Positions 43,001 through 51,315 of a stretch of 64,000 nucleotides of DNA are shown here, one piece after another. A program made the position numbers and the translations under genes. Origin of the DNA: Chryseosolibacter sp964493505 (GTDB lineage: Bacteria; Bacteroidota; Bacteroidia; Cytophagales; Cyclobacteriaceae); the NCBI GenBank assembly GCA_964493505.1, contig CAZBNP010000006.1:1-64000 (forward strand), written 5' to 3'. Within the stretch, counting starts at the first letter, position 1, and each line of letters begins with the position of its first letter. The notes beneath the pieces are model-generated. The model did not search any database and was not told the origin of the DNA. It saw nothing but the letters and a program-made list of their open reading frames with translations.

Positions 43001-43455
43001 ATACCTGGCAGGCGGGAACGATACGTTTTCCCATGCCCGGGCTCGAGCCCGGCCCGCACATGATCAGACTATATGCCTCCGATGTTTATAATAACCGCGC
43101 TCAGGCGACAGTTCATTTTATCGTAACCGACGGTAGTGCGTTGGAAATCGAAGAATTTGGCAATTATCCGAACCCTTTCACCGAAAAAACCACACTCTTC
43201 TTCACACACAACCGATCCGGAGATGATTTGAGAGCACAGTTATTTATCTTTAATATTGCGGGCCAACTGATCACATCTTCGGAACTCTCCGTTGCGCAAA
43301 GTGAGTACCACATTGATTTGTTGGAACTGAACGCCGCCACAGGCGCCTCGGGCAAAAAACTGCCGCCGGGACCATACTTGGCAAGGGTGGTTGTTCGTTC
43401 AATGAGCAACGGTTCTAAAAATGAGAAGGTTACCAGACTAATTGTCCTGAATTGA
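40051..43455 (+). CDS. porU: Type IX secretion system sortase PorU (peptidase C25)
   Basis: A surface sortase that removes the C-terminal domain of type IX cargo and attaches it to lipopolysaccharide. It has 1134 residues from a GTG start 5 bp after pssA, with a signal peptide ending LSLSAQ. The gingipain-type catalytic residues are His648 in NFTGHGSETVW and Cys681 in VTATCEFGRQDDP. The beta-rich N-terminal third carries NGIYSISFDMLKKAGV. The C-terminus has the type IX sorting-domain-like NYPNPFTEKT block. The neighbour porV encodes the partner of PorU in the attachment complex. Confidence 0.93.
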   Translation: MTALKKIIVVTLLWGSALSLSAQPSVLHTGEWYKFAVERNGIYSISFDMLKKAGVDPGKIDPRRISIYGLEGGMLPQPNSVARPSDLIECAIFVSGESDGRFDRGDYILFYAEGPDDYEYHEGRGIYRYENNLYSEQNFYFLTIGPDPGKRIATSQNVQGNFHVITQFNAFSYYEKDAVNIERSGREWYGEQFGAQSVHTLTYDLPGITPGSNLKIVSDVLGRSHTDVTFKLSVNDVPIAEQEIGSVPNGRYALKGLHKRDTLVVSADEVTAPTRSSQQVKYEFVQGTGFSQGHLDFILLDFVRELALYGNQTFFLSAESTGYPTCTFQVASVTSDSRIWDITDHYNVKEQTFELSGTTARFSSPTAELKKWMVFNNQRPEPLFVAKVANRDLSGMATPNLLIVTHPDFRNEAQRLAEHRTSFSNLSTAVVTTDEIFNQFSSGRQDVTAIRDFAKLLRDKNPSALRSVLLFGRGSYDYKDRLPENTNFVPTYQSRNSLHPLQTYSSDDYFGFLEDSEGNWGESPAEHHTLDVGVGRLPVVSAAQARIVVDKIIQYDTDAKTLGAWRKKIVFVADDGNTEDGFTSLHQYQADQLATTIEEDNPAFDARRLFVGSYEKKSQPNGEVIPRLEDDLKRTFDLGALIINFTGHGSETVWTDERVLTEATIAGLRNERYPFLVTATCEFGRQDDPMRISSAERSLTHNGGGSIGLVTTARPVNATTNFGLNRAFYEALFQRDDNGYVNIGEVFRNTKNNSTSGVANRNFSLIGDPSMVLALPEYEAEVTYMKTASGSDVIKALSTVIVKGQIRSPGGDVATDFNGIVEATLYDKQRQFSTIGKNDPPFAYAQWDNAVFRGKASVRNGLFEFQFIMSSNISADVAPGRLGLYAHDPTSRREAKGVHTSTLIGGVESETPSDVTPPVIQLFIGDTTFVSGGITAPDTYLVARLKDLNGINISGTVPGHSIIAEMDGEEQTFELNEYFISDVDTWQAGTIRFPMPGLEPGPHMIRLYASDVYNNRAQATVHFIVTDGSALEIEEFGNYPNPFTEKTTLFFTHNRSGDDLRAQLFIFNIAGQLITSSELSVAQSEYHIDLLELNAATGASGKKLPPGPYLARVVVRSMSNGSKNEKVTRLIVLN

Positions 43456-43483
43456 CTATCTTTAACGCCTATAACTACTTTTG

Positions 43484-44647
43484 ATGAAGCTTCGAGAAGG
43501 ATTTCTCCTCCTGGTATTTACGGGTGCTGCCCTGCAGATATTCGCGCAAACCGATCCGGTATCCCAGCCAGGCGAACTAGTCGGGCAGCAGCGCGCTATT
43601 ACAACCGCCGTACCTTTTCTGGGGATCACACCTGACGCACGGCATGCCGCCCTCGGCGACGCCGGCGTGGCAACCTCACCCGACGCAAACTCGGCTTACT
43701 GGAACGCGGGGAAGCTTGTATTCATATCCGGTCATAAATATGGCGGCAGCCTGTCGTACACACCCTGGCTCGGGAAGATCATCAATGACATGTGGATTTC
43801 TTCTCTCGCTGGTTTTTACAAGATCAACCGTGAACAAGCCGTTGCCGTTTCGCTGAAATACTTTGACCTCGGGGAGATCAGTTTCCGCGGACCACAAAAC
43901 GAAGCACGGGGAGACTTCAACCCGAAGGAAGCCGCATTCGACGCGACCTACTCCCGGATGCTGACAGACAATTTCGCCATCGGTATTACCGGTCGATATA
44001 TTTTCTCGAACCTGACCGGAGCCTTCACGGGCCCGGATGCCCAATCAGGGAATAGTGTTGCCGCTGACCTCGGCGTGTACTATACAAAGCCTTTGCAGAC
44101 CGGTGCACGCGGCTCAACGCTTTCGCTCGGCGCACAGATCTCCAATATCGGCGCGAAAATTTCGTATACAGACAATAACAACAAAGACTTCCTGCCTACC
44201 AACCTGCGAGTGGGTGGCTCGTTTCTGACAGAACTCGACGTGTACAACACCCTCACCTTTGTGATCGACGTCAACAAACTGATGGTGCCCAGTCCCGGGT
44301 CGGGGCGTGATACCGTATCACTCCTGAGTGGCATGTTTGGTTCATTCTCCGACGCGCCCGGCGGTGCCAAAGAAGAGTTCCAGGAATTCACGATTTCAGC
44401 AGGTGTCGAATACTGGTATCGAAATACATTCTCAGGTCGCGCAGGGTACTTCAATGAGAACGCCAACAAGGGCAACCGGAAGTATATGACCCTCGGTGTA
44501 GGTTTCAGAAAAAACACCTTCGGCGTTGACCTTGCTTACATTGTTCCTACAAATCAGCGGGAACATCCGCTGGCCGAAACGCTGCGGATAACAGTGCTCT
44601 TGCAAATCGGCTCCAACACGTTGGAGGAAAGTTCCGTTACCGACTAA
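43484..44647 (+). CDS. porV: Type IX secretion outer-membrane protein PorV
   Basis: PorV (LptO) is a FadL-like 14-stranded outer-membrane barrel that shuttles cargo from the translocon to PorU. It has 387 residues from the ATG at 43484, with the TTG one codon earlier ignored. The signal peptide ends near IFAQ. The signature AVPFLGITPDARHAALGDAGVA and SPDANSAYWNAGKL is diagnostic. The barrel strands continue to the end (ETLRITVLLQIG). It lies 28 bp after porU, the same order as in other Bacteroidota. Confidence 0.94.
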   Translation: MKLREGFLLLVFTGAALQIFAQTDPVSQPGELVGQQRAITTAVPFLGITPDARHAALGDAGVATSPDANSAYWNAGKLVFISGHKYGGSLSYTPWLGKIINDMWISSLAGFYKINREQAVAVSLKYFDLGEISFRGPQNEARGDFNPKEAAFDATYSRMLTDNFAIGITGRYIFSNLTGAFTGPDAQSGNSVAADLGVYYTKPLQTGARGSTLSLGAQISNIGAKISYTDNNNKDFLPTNLRVGGSFLTELDVYNTLTFVIDVNKLMVPSPGSGRDTVSLLSGMFGSFSDAPGGAKEEFQEFTISAGVEYWYRNTFSGRAGYFNENANKGNRKYMTLGVGFRKNTFGVDLAYIVPTNQREHPLAETLRITVLLQIGSNTLEESSVTD

Positions 44648-44652
44648 ACCCC

Positions 44653-45912
44653 ATGCTTGACAGAACAATCGCCCCCGGATTTGCACGAACCAATTCCTTT
44701 GAACTAGCCAAACCCGACATACATAATCTCCCCAACGGGCTACGCGCATATTTCATCGGCGGCGGCGCGCAGGACGTCCTGAAGATCGAATTCGTCTTCG
44801 AAGCGGGAACCTGGTATGAAACCAAAACGGCAACAGCATACTTCACCACACAACTTCTCTCCAAAGGAACCGCAGCGAAAAACAGCTTCGAGATCGCACA
44901 CATCTTCGATCAATACGGTGCACATCTTGACGTGAGCCCCGGGCTGGATTTTGTGTCCATCAGCGTCTATACTCTCCGAAAAAATCTTACTGTGATTCTC
45001 CAGCTGCTAATGGAGATCCTGTCGACACCCGCATTTCCGGAGTCGGAGTTCAGCCAGGCGAAATCAATGTTCGTTCAGAATCTTCAGGTAAACAACGAAA
45101 AGACAAGCTACGTTGCCTCGAAACAATTCAGGAAAAACCTCTTCGGCGAGCGGCATCCATACGGAATGATCGTGGAGGAAAAGGATCCCAATCAGCTCGT
45201 CATCGCAGACTTCAGGCACTTTTTCGAAACTCACTTCACTTTACCACACGTGTACGTGTCGGGGAAAATCACCAAAAGCGACAAAGCGGAAATACTGGAA
45301 CACTTGAGCCTGCACCGCAGCGGTAAGCACGCGATAGCCCCTTCGTACGATGCACACGAGGGACCGGCCTACGAACATGTCGACAAGAAAGACAGTGTAC
45401 AGTCATCGATAAGGATCGGCAAACGGTCGATTTCGCGTTCCCATCCCGACTATGTTTCGATATTATTGGCAAACCATATTCTCGGAGGCTACTTCGGGTC
45501 CCGGTTGATGAAAAACATCCGTGAAGAGAAGGGCCTTACTTATGGTATCTCAGCCTCCATCCACGGCATGAAGCGAGATAGTTTTCTGATTATCGGCGCA
45601 GACGTGAACCAGGAGAACACAGAGCTGACGTTCGAAGAGATCAGCAAAGAATTAAAACGGCTGAGGTCGGAGCTGATCACCGCGGATGAACTCGAAACCG
45701 CGAGAAATCATTTTATCGGAAGCCTGCAATCTGAAATCACCACGCCCTTTGCACACGCTGATAAGATAAAGACGATCACACTCCACAATCTGAAGTGGGG
45801 TCACTACCAAGACATCATCAAAAAAATCGACGCCATGACGCCGTCGGAGATTTCCCGCGTTGGGGAACAATACTTCCATGAAGACAGTTTTACCCGCGTG
45901 GCCGTCGGGTGA
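44653..45912 (+). CDS. M16 family peptidase-like protein, catalytically inactive
   Basis: A 419-residue two-domain M16 (insulinase/processing peptidase) fold protein. The zinc motif HxxEH is lost: the matching segment is YFTTQLLSKGT, so Tyr63, Thr66 and Gln67 replace the His, Glu and His. The second-domain block GGYFGSRLMKNIREEKGLTYG with the conserved Arg and Tyr is intact, as in regulatory subunits of heterodimeric M16 enzymes. No signal peptide. It lies 5 bp after porV with no active M16 partner adjacent. A structural or substrate-binding role is likely. Confidence 0.85.
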   Translation: MLDRTIAPGFARTNSFELAKPDIHNLPNGLRAYFIGGGAQDVLKIEFVFEAGTWYETKTATAYFTTQLLSKGTAAKNSFEIAHIFDQYGAHLDVSPGLDFVSISVYTLRKNLTVILQLLMEILSTPAFPESEFSQAKSMFVQNLQVNNEKTSYVASKQFRKNLFGERHPYGMIVEEKDPNQLVIADFRHFFETHFTLPHVYVSGKITKSDKAEILEHLSLHRSGKHAIAPSYDAHEGPAYEHVDKKDSVQSSIRIGKRSISRSHPDYVSILLANHILGGYFGSRLMKNIREEKGLTYGISASIHGMKRDSFLIIGADVNQENTELTFEEISKELKRLRSELITADELETARNHFIGSLQSEITTPFAHADKIKTITLHNLKWGHYQDIIKKIDAMTPSEISRVGEQYFHEDSFTRVAVG

Positions 45913-45918
45913 ATTCTA

Positions 45919-46398
45919 TCACCTGGCAGGGTTAGCTCTTTCCAATCGCGCACCCACCGCGAGTATTCCCGCAAGTGTATCGGTGCGCATGTACTGCTCA
46001 AACGAGACGTTGAAGTTTCCGGTGTACGGAAATCGATAGCGTTGTTTCAGCGGGATCCGGTGATCGTAGATATCGCCGAGGCCGCTGTTTCCGAAAGGCT
46101 CGCCTGTTTTCTCATCAAACAGTGTGTACTGCGCCAGACTTTTCTCCAGCACAGTGCCTGTTGAATCGCGAAGGGCCCAGGTGACAAAAATACGCGCATA
46201 GGGGTAGTCCAGGCTGTTGCGAACGTTGCAGTAGAGATTGTACGATTCAAGCGAATCGGTTACCGCAAAGTCAAAAACCGGTTTTTCGTCGACCTGCCAG
46301 AAACGCGACCTGAAGTCGGTGTTTTTTTCAAAAACCCGCTGATCATCACAGGAGACAAGCAAAATGCTGACGACCGCAAGTGCAAGCAATGATCTCAT
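45919..46398 (-). CDS. gldH: Gliding motility lipoprotein GldH
   Basis: A 159-residue lipoprotein. The signal peptide ends in the lipobox LLVSC with Cys17, followed by DDQRVFEKNTDF. The conserved GldH text includes WQVDEKPVFDFAV, YNLYCNVRNSLDYPYARIFV and GLGDIYDHRIPLKQRYRFP. GldH is needed for gliding and for type IX secretion-linked surface motility in flavobacteria. Its exact role is unresolved. It overlaps the ricT-like gene by 4 bp, and it is convergent with the M16-like gene 6 bp away. Confidence 0.92.
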   Translation of the reverse strand: MRSLLALAVVSILLVSCDDQRVFEKNTDFRSRFWQVDEKPVFDFAVTDSLESYNLYCNVRNSLDYPYARIFVTWALRDSTGTVLEKSLAQYTLFDEKTGEPFGNSGLGDIYDHRIPLKQRYRFPYTGNFNVSFEQYMRTDTLAGILAVGARLERANPAR

Positions 46399-47588
46399 CC
46401 CTGGTTGCGCGGTTTATTGCTGTTTGGGTTGGAGCCGCCGCGCCCGCGCCGGTTGGCCGGACGATCAGGGCGGTCAGGACGATCGCCAGGACCTTTTCTC
46501 TTCTTCTTCCGCTTCTTGGTCTTGTACTTCTGGTCCATACGTTGCAGGTCGCTGTTCAATACCTCCACCGTTGCTTTTTCCTCCAGCACATCCTTATCGA
46601 GCGTAGCGGGCTTCCTGCCCTCACGGTTCATGTGCAGGATCTCGTTCACACGCGACACGTTCAGCGGAAACCAGGTATTCTCCTCACGGAAGCCGAACCA
46701 CATAATCTTTCTGAAGATATCAGTTTTCTGCAGCGTAGCCTCCCCTTTCTCAGTAAGGAGCGGACCCTCCACTTTGGGGATATCCTCCAACGCTTCGATG
46801 TAAGTTTCCAGTTCATAGTTAAGGCAACATTTCAGTCGCCCGCACTGACCCGAGAGCTTACTTGGATTGAGTGACAAGTTCTGGTAACGAGCGGCACTGG
46901 TGGCAACGTTCTTGAAATCGCTGAGCCATGTCGAGCAACACAACTCCCGCCCGCAAACACCGATCCCGCCCAGGCGGCCCGCTTCCTGCCGCAAACTTAT
47001 CTGTCTCATTTCGACGCGTATTCTGAATTCCCCCGCGAGCAGTTTGATGAGTTCACGGAAGTCGACACGGTCGTCCGCCGAGTAAAAGAACGTCGCCTTC
47101 GTATTGTCTGCCTGAAACTCGATGTCCGAAAGTTTCATGTCGAGCCGCAGGTTGCGGATGATCTCACGTGTGCGATAAAGTGTCGGGAGCTCGCGCTTCT
47201 TTACTTCTTCGAACTTCTCCAGGTCGCGCTGATGCGCAATACGGTATATCTTCCGAATGTCAGCATCGTTAGACACTTTCTTCTTTTGCATCTGAAGCCT
47301 TACGAGCTCACCCTGCATCGATACATATCCGATATGATGCCCGTTGGGGACTTCAACAACTATGGCATCACCCGTCGTCAGATCAAGGCCTTCGCTGTTG
47401 CGGTAAAAATCTTTCCTTCCGTTCTTGAATCTTACTTCAGCGATATTAAATCTGTCTTCGACCGGGATCGACATATTAGACAACCAGTCGAAAACATTCA
47501 TCTTATTACAGCCACCGGTACCGCAGGCGCCGTTGTTCTTGCAGCCTGAAACTTTACCATCTTTGACCGAACCGCATGCACACCCCAT
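46395..47588 (-). CDS. ricT: PSP1 domain protein (RicT/YaaT-like)
   Basis: A 397-residue protein with the PSP1 C-terminal domain of B. subtilis RicT (YaaT). The Cys-rich core GIGVCGRELCCSTWLSDF and GQCGRLKCCLNYELE carries the iron-sulfur ligand cysteines known in RicT. An extra N-terminal Cys cluster (seven Cys between residues 3 and 27) and a basic, RPDRPD- and Arg/Gly-rich tail are added, as in Bacteroidota homologues. RicT acts with RNase Y in B. subtilis. Whether it controls RNA here is inference. It sits in the order purD - ricT - gldH on the minus strand. Confidence 0.85.
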   Translation of the reverse strand: MGCACGSVKDGKVSGCKNNGACGTGGCNKMNVFDWLSNMSIPVEDRFNIAEVRFKNGRKDFYRNSEGLDLTTGDAIVVEVPNGHHIGYVSMQGELVRLQMQKKKVSNDADIRKIYRIAHQRDLEKFEEVKKRELPTLYRTREIIRNLRLDMKLSDIEFQADNTKATFFYSADDRVDFRELIKLLAGEFRIRVEMRQISLRQEAGRLGGIGVCGRELCCSTWLSDFKNVATSAARYQNLSLNPSKLSGQCGRLKCCLNYELETYIEALEDIPKVEGPLLTEKGEATLQKTDIFRKIMWFGFREENTWFPLNVSRVNEILHMNREGRKPATLDKDVLEEKATVEVLNSDLQRMDQKYKTKKRKKKRKGPGDRPDRPDRPANRRGRGGSNPNSNKPRNQG

Positions 47589-47590
47589 TA

Positions 47591-48880
47591 CTATATTCCG
47601 TTATAGTTCAGTAAATCCATTCCAATGTCATTTCTAAAGAAGCGTTCTTCCCACTCAATTTTTGACGCGATGCTGTACGCCTCGCGTCGTGCTTCTTCAA
47701 GTGAATGACCTTTTCCCGTGACAGCAACCACACGGCCGCCCGCGTTAACGAGGCGGTCGCCATCGGCCTTTGTACCGGCGTGAAAGACCAGCTCGTCTTT
47801 TCCCGACTTCAGGCCGCTGATGACATGCCCTTTTTTGAACTCGCCGGGGTATCCTCCGCTTACCATAGCGACTGTTACGGCGTAGTCGGGATCGATATCA
47901 ATCGACTTTCCGTGCAACTCGCCCTTTGCTGCGGCCACGAGCAGTTCGAGGAAGTCGCCTTTGATACGAGGCAAAACCGCCTGCGTTTCCGGGTCACCCA
48001 TGCGGGCGTTGTATTCAATCACGTATGGCTGTCCGCCAACATTCATAAGGCCCACAAAAATAAAACCTTTGTAGGGAATACCCTCTTTCTTAAGGCCGGC
48101 AATAGTGGGTTTTACTACTTCGTTTTCAACCTGGGTCATGAAAGCCGGCGTCGCAAACGCCACTGGTGAAACAGCGCCCATACCACCCGTATTCAGGCCG
48201 GTATCCCCCTCGCCGATACGCTTGTAGTCTTTTGCTTCCGGTAGCAGGACATAGTCCCTGCCATCGGTGAGAACAAATACCGACAACTCTATGCCGGACA
48301 AAAACTCCTCGATAAGTACTCTGGCGCTGGCTTTGCCAAATTTCTTGTTTACGAGCATATCGGTAATCACCCCTTTAGCTTCAGCCTGCGAAAGGGAGAT
48401 CACCACCCCCTTGCCCGCCGCCAGGCCATCGGCCTTAAGCACGATCGGGGGTTTGCAGGTAGCAATATAGTCGAATGCGCTCTCGAGTTCCGAGACGACA
48501 AACGACTTTGCTTTGGCTGTCGGAATGCCGTGGCGCAGCATAAACTGTTTGGAGAAATCCTTGCTGCCTTCAAGTTGCGCGCCCTCCTTGCCAGGGCCCA
48601 CTATCAAAATGTCTTTGAGCCCGGAGCTGCTCTCAAAATAGTCGCGGATGCCCTCTACCAATGGGGCTTCCGGTCCTACAACCATCAATTCGATATTTTT
48701 GCTTTGACAGAACTGGCCGAGGCGGTGAAAATCGTCTGCCTGAATGTCTACGTTTTCGGCGACCAAAGCTGTTCCCGGGTTACCCGGGGCCACAAAAAGT
48801 GAGTCGCACTGAGGACTCTGGGCAATCTTCCACGCCATTGCATGTTCCCGGCCACCGGCGCCAATGAGGAGTATATTCAT
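47591..48880 (-). CDS. purD: Phosphoribosylamine-glycine ligase
   Basis: GAR synthetase, an ATP-grasp enzyme of 429 residues, which joins phosphoribosylamine and glycine in step two of purine synthesis. MNILLIGAGGREHAMAWKI is the typical N-terminal domain. The ATP-grasp core has KADGLAAGKGVVI, EEFLSGIELSVFVLTDG and the metal-binding EYNARMGDPETQAVLPR. It leads the operon purD - ricT - gldH, with 2 bp between its stop codon and the ricT start. Confidence 0.96.
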   Translation of the reverse strand: MNILLIGAGGREHAMAWKIAQSPQCDSLFVAPGNPGTALVAENVDIQADDFHRLGQFCQSKNIELMVVGPEAPLVEGIRDYFESSSGLKDILIVGPGKEGAQLEGSKDFSKQFMLRHGIPTAKAKSFVVSELESAFDYIATCKPPIVLKADGLAAGKGVVISLSQAEAKGVITDMLVNKKFGKASARVLIEEFLSGIELSVFVLTDGRDYVLLPEAKDYKRIGEGDTGLNTGGMGAVSPVAFATPAFMTQVENEVVKPTIAGLKKEGIPYKGFIFVGLMNVGGQPYVIEYNARMGDPETQAVLPRIKGDFLELLVAAAKGELHGKSIDIDPDYAVTVAMVSGGYPGEFKKGHVISGLKSGKDELVFHAGTKADGDRLVNAGGRVVAVTGKGHSLEEARREAYSIASKIEWEERFFRNDIGMDLLNYNGI

Positions 48881-48907
48881 TTAATAACTTACCATTCGGT
48901 TAATCAC

Positions 48908-48915
48908 CAAATATA
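48908..48915 (-). promoter_or_regulatory. -7 element of purD
   Basis: On the minus strand TATATTTG matches TAnnTTTG exactly, 27 bp before the purD ATG. The surrounding sequence is very AT-rich compared with its neighbours. The rest of the gap to recQ (48916-49060) holds only G+C-rich hairpin-forming sequence such as CCGGGT/ACCCGG at 48976-48993, perhaps the recQ terminator. Confidence 0.5.
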
Positions 48916-49060
48916 TAAGTTATATGTTATAAATCGTTGGCGTGGAGCTAAAGCTGTATGATAGATATAAACCTCCCGGGTCGCGGCACCCGGATCCGTT
49001 GCCCGCGAAAGAAAGCGACCGGGGCACGGATGACCTCCGACCGCGCCGTCGCCAGCGTTA

Positions 49061-51250
49061 TCAATTCGCGTATTCAGACAGGAATTTGATCCTCATCAGA
49101 CGAATTTCCTCTTCCGAATAATCAGCGATAGCGTCACTGTTAAGGGCATCCTCAAGACTGTCGGTTTCCGCATCCATGAAGTAATCGTGGATATCTTCCT
49201 GCTTATTCAAATCAATTATCTGGTCGATATAATACGTCAGATTCAACTTGGTTCCCGAAAAGCAAATGTTCTCGATCTCCGTGAGGAGGTCTTCAAACGA
49301 CAGGCGTGTCGATTCGGCGATCTCTTCGAGATCAATCTTCCGGTCAATCTGCTGGATAATCGATATCTTAGTTTTCGATTTGTTGACCGACGATTTCACC
49401 ACCACCTCGCTGGCTGTTTCGATATCATTCTCGTCGACGTATATCTGAATCAGGCTGAGGAAGGGCGGCCCGAACTTGTTGACCTTTCCCATGCCCACGC
49501 CGTTGACCTGCGCCATTTCCTCCTTCGTTGTCGGGTAGGTTGTCGCCATCTCTTCGAGAGACGGGTCCTGAAAAATAACATAGGGGGGCAAGTCCTTCTC
49601 TTTCGCGATCTTCTTGCGAAGATTCTTCAGCATCTCGTACAACTTCTCATCGTACGCTTTCGAGTTGACCACCCTTTCGCTTGACACCTCCTCGTCTTCG
49701 ATCTCCGTCGTAAAATCGTGATCACGCGCAAGCTCAATGGCATACGGCTTCTTGAGGAATGATTCACCTTTCCCCGAGATCCTCAACGCACCGATATTGT
49801 CGATATCCTTTTCGAGATACTGATAAATGAGTGCCTGACGAATAACCGACTTCCAGAAGTCGGTATCTTCATCGGCACCTTTTCCATATACTTCCAGATC
49901 GAAGTGCCCGTAGCTCTTCACGTATTCATCCTCGACGCCGCGGATAACGTGTACGAGGTGATTGAGGCCAAATCGTTCGTTTGTTTGTTTGACGGCGCGA
50001 AGCACGATCTTGACGTAGTCGGTTCCATCAAACGTTTCACGGGGATGGACACAGTTATCACACATCCCGCAGTTATCTTCTTTGAATTCCTCACCGAAAT
50101 AGTGTAGCAACTGGCGCCGGCGGCAAACCGGCGACTCAGCGTAGTACTCCATTTCCTGAAGCAGTATCCGGGCATTCTCGCGCTCCTGTACGGGTTTATC
50201 TTTGTTAAACTTCTCCAGTTTGTTCAGGTCGTTGTGACTATAAAACATCAGGCAAAGTCCTTCAAGACCATCACGACCGGAGCGGCCCGTTTCCTGGTAG
50301 TAGCCTTCGAGAGATTTCGGAACATCATAATGAACGACGAAGCGCACATCGGGTTTGTCTATACCCATTCCAAACGCGATAGTGGCCACAATGATATCGG
50401 TCTCTTCATTGAGGAAGTCATCCTGGTTCTTCATGCGAATATCCGGATCGAGCCCTGCGTGATAGGGAGCTGCCTTGAAACCGTTGACATTGAGTAACTC
50501 TGCGATCTCCTCTACTTTCTTACGGCTTAGGCAGTAGATAATACCTGACTTTCCTTTGTGCTCTTTGAGGAATTTGATCAGTTGTTTTTTTGTTTCTTTC
50601 TTCGGCCGTACTTCGTAGTACAGATTCTTTCGGTTAAACGACGACATAAAGACGTCGGCGTCTTCCATCTGCAGGTTCTTTTGTATATCGATCTGTACTT
50701 TCGGAGTTGCTGTTGCCGTGAGCGCGATGACGGGCATGTCGCCGAGATTCTGAATCATGGCTTTAATGCGTCTGTATTCAGGGCGGAAGTCATGTCCCCA
50801 TTCTGAAATACAGTGCGCCTCATCAATAGCGACGAACGACACATTTACCTTCTTCAGAAATTCAATAGTATCTTCTTTGTTCAGCGATTCCGGTGCCACG
50901 TACAGTAACTTCACATCGCCGTTCATACAGTCCCTCTTCAGGCGAGTGATCTCTCCTTTACTAAGCGTTGAATTGAGGAATCGGGCGTTGACCCCATACG
51001 CATTCATCTGATCCACCTGATTCTTCATCAGAGCGATGAGCGGTGATATAACAATCGCGAGTCCATCGCGAACCATTGCCGGCAACTGGTAGCACAGTGA
51101 CTTACCCGCGCCGGTCGGCATAATTACAAAAGTGTTCTTTCCGTTTAAAAGATTGCGAATAACTCTCTCTTGATCACCGCGAAACTGACTGTAACCAAAA
51201 ATTTCCTTCAAACTTTCTTTTAAAGCGTCTTTCTCTTCGACCAGCATCAT
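49061..51250 (-). CDS. recQ: ATP-dependent DNA helicase RecQ
   Basis: A 3'-to-5' helicase of recombination and fork repair, 729 residues. Walker A is TGAGKS (46-51) and the DEAH box is 143-146 in VAIDEAHCISEWGHDFRPEYR. Motif VI is in QETGRSGRDG. The zinc-binding Cys set follows (CRRRQLLHYFGE, then CGMCDNC). A winged-helix RQC domain, an HRDC domain with YVIFQDPSLEEMA, and a C-terminal helix-turn-helix extension ending in acidic DAETDSLEDAL complete it. It is divergent from kdsD with 65 bp between starts. Confidence 0.96.
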   Translation of the reverse strand: MMLVEEKDALKESLKEIFGYSQFRGDQERVIRNLLNGKNTFVIMPTGAGKSLCYQLPAMVRDGLAIVISPLIALMKNQVDQMNAYGVNARFLNSTLSKGEITRLKRDCMNGDVKLLYVAPESLNKEDTIEFLKKVNVSFVAIDEAHCISEWGHDFRPEYRRIKAMIQNLGDMPVIALTATATPKVQIDIQKNLQMEDADVFMSSFNRKNLYYEVRPKKETKKQLIKFLKEHKGKSGIIYCLSRKKVEEIAELLNVNGFKAAPYHAGLDPDIRMKNQDDFLNEETDIIVATIAFGMGIDKPDVRFVVHYDVPKSLEGYYQETGRSGRDGLEGLCLMFYSHNDLNKLEKFNKDKPVQERENARILLQEMEYYAESPVCRRRQLLHYFGEEFKEDNCGMCDNCVHPRETFDGTDYVKIVLRAVKQTNERFGLNHLVHVIRGVEDEYVKSYGHFDLEVYGKGADEDTDFWKSVIRQALIYQYLEKDIDNIGALRISGKGESFLKKPYAIELARDHDFTTEIEDEEVSSERVVNSKAYDEKLYEMLKNLRKKIAKEKDLPPYVIFQDPSLEEMATTYPTTKEEMAQVNGVGMGKVNKFGPPFLSLIQIYVDENDIETASEVVVKSSVNKSKTKISIIQQIDRKIDLEEIAESTRLSFEDLLTEIENICFSGTKLNLTYYIDQIIDLNKQEDIHDYFMDAETDSLEDALNSDAIADYSEEEIRLMRIKFLSEYAN

Positions 51251-51276
51251 TTTCTACTTATAAAAATCTTAAATTG

Positions 51277-51284
51277 TATCTTTG
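51277..51284 (+). promoter_or_regulatory. -7 element of kdsD
   Basis: TATCTTTG matches TAnnTTTG exactly, 31 bp before the TTG start of kdsD. TTTC lies at 51251-51254, a distance expected for the -33 box, with one mismatch. Confidence 0.5.
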
Positions 51285-51315
51285 TACTTTGGTTAATAAT
51301 AAATTTTAAAAACCA

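Noticed and set aside
43476..43483. TACTTTTG as the -7 promoter element of porV
   Set aside because: It touches the ATG itself, and porU/porV are only 28 bp apart in a run of close genes, so a chance match is more likely.
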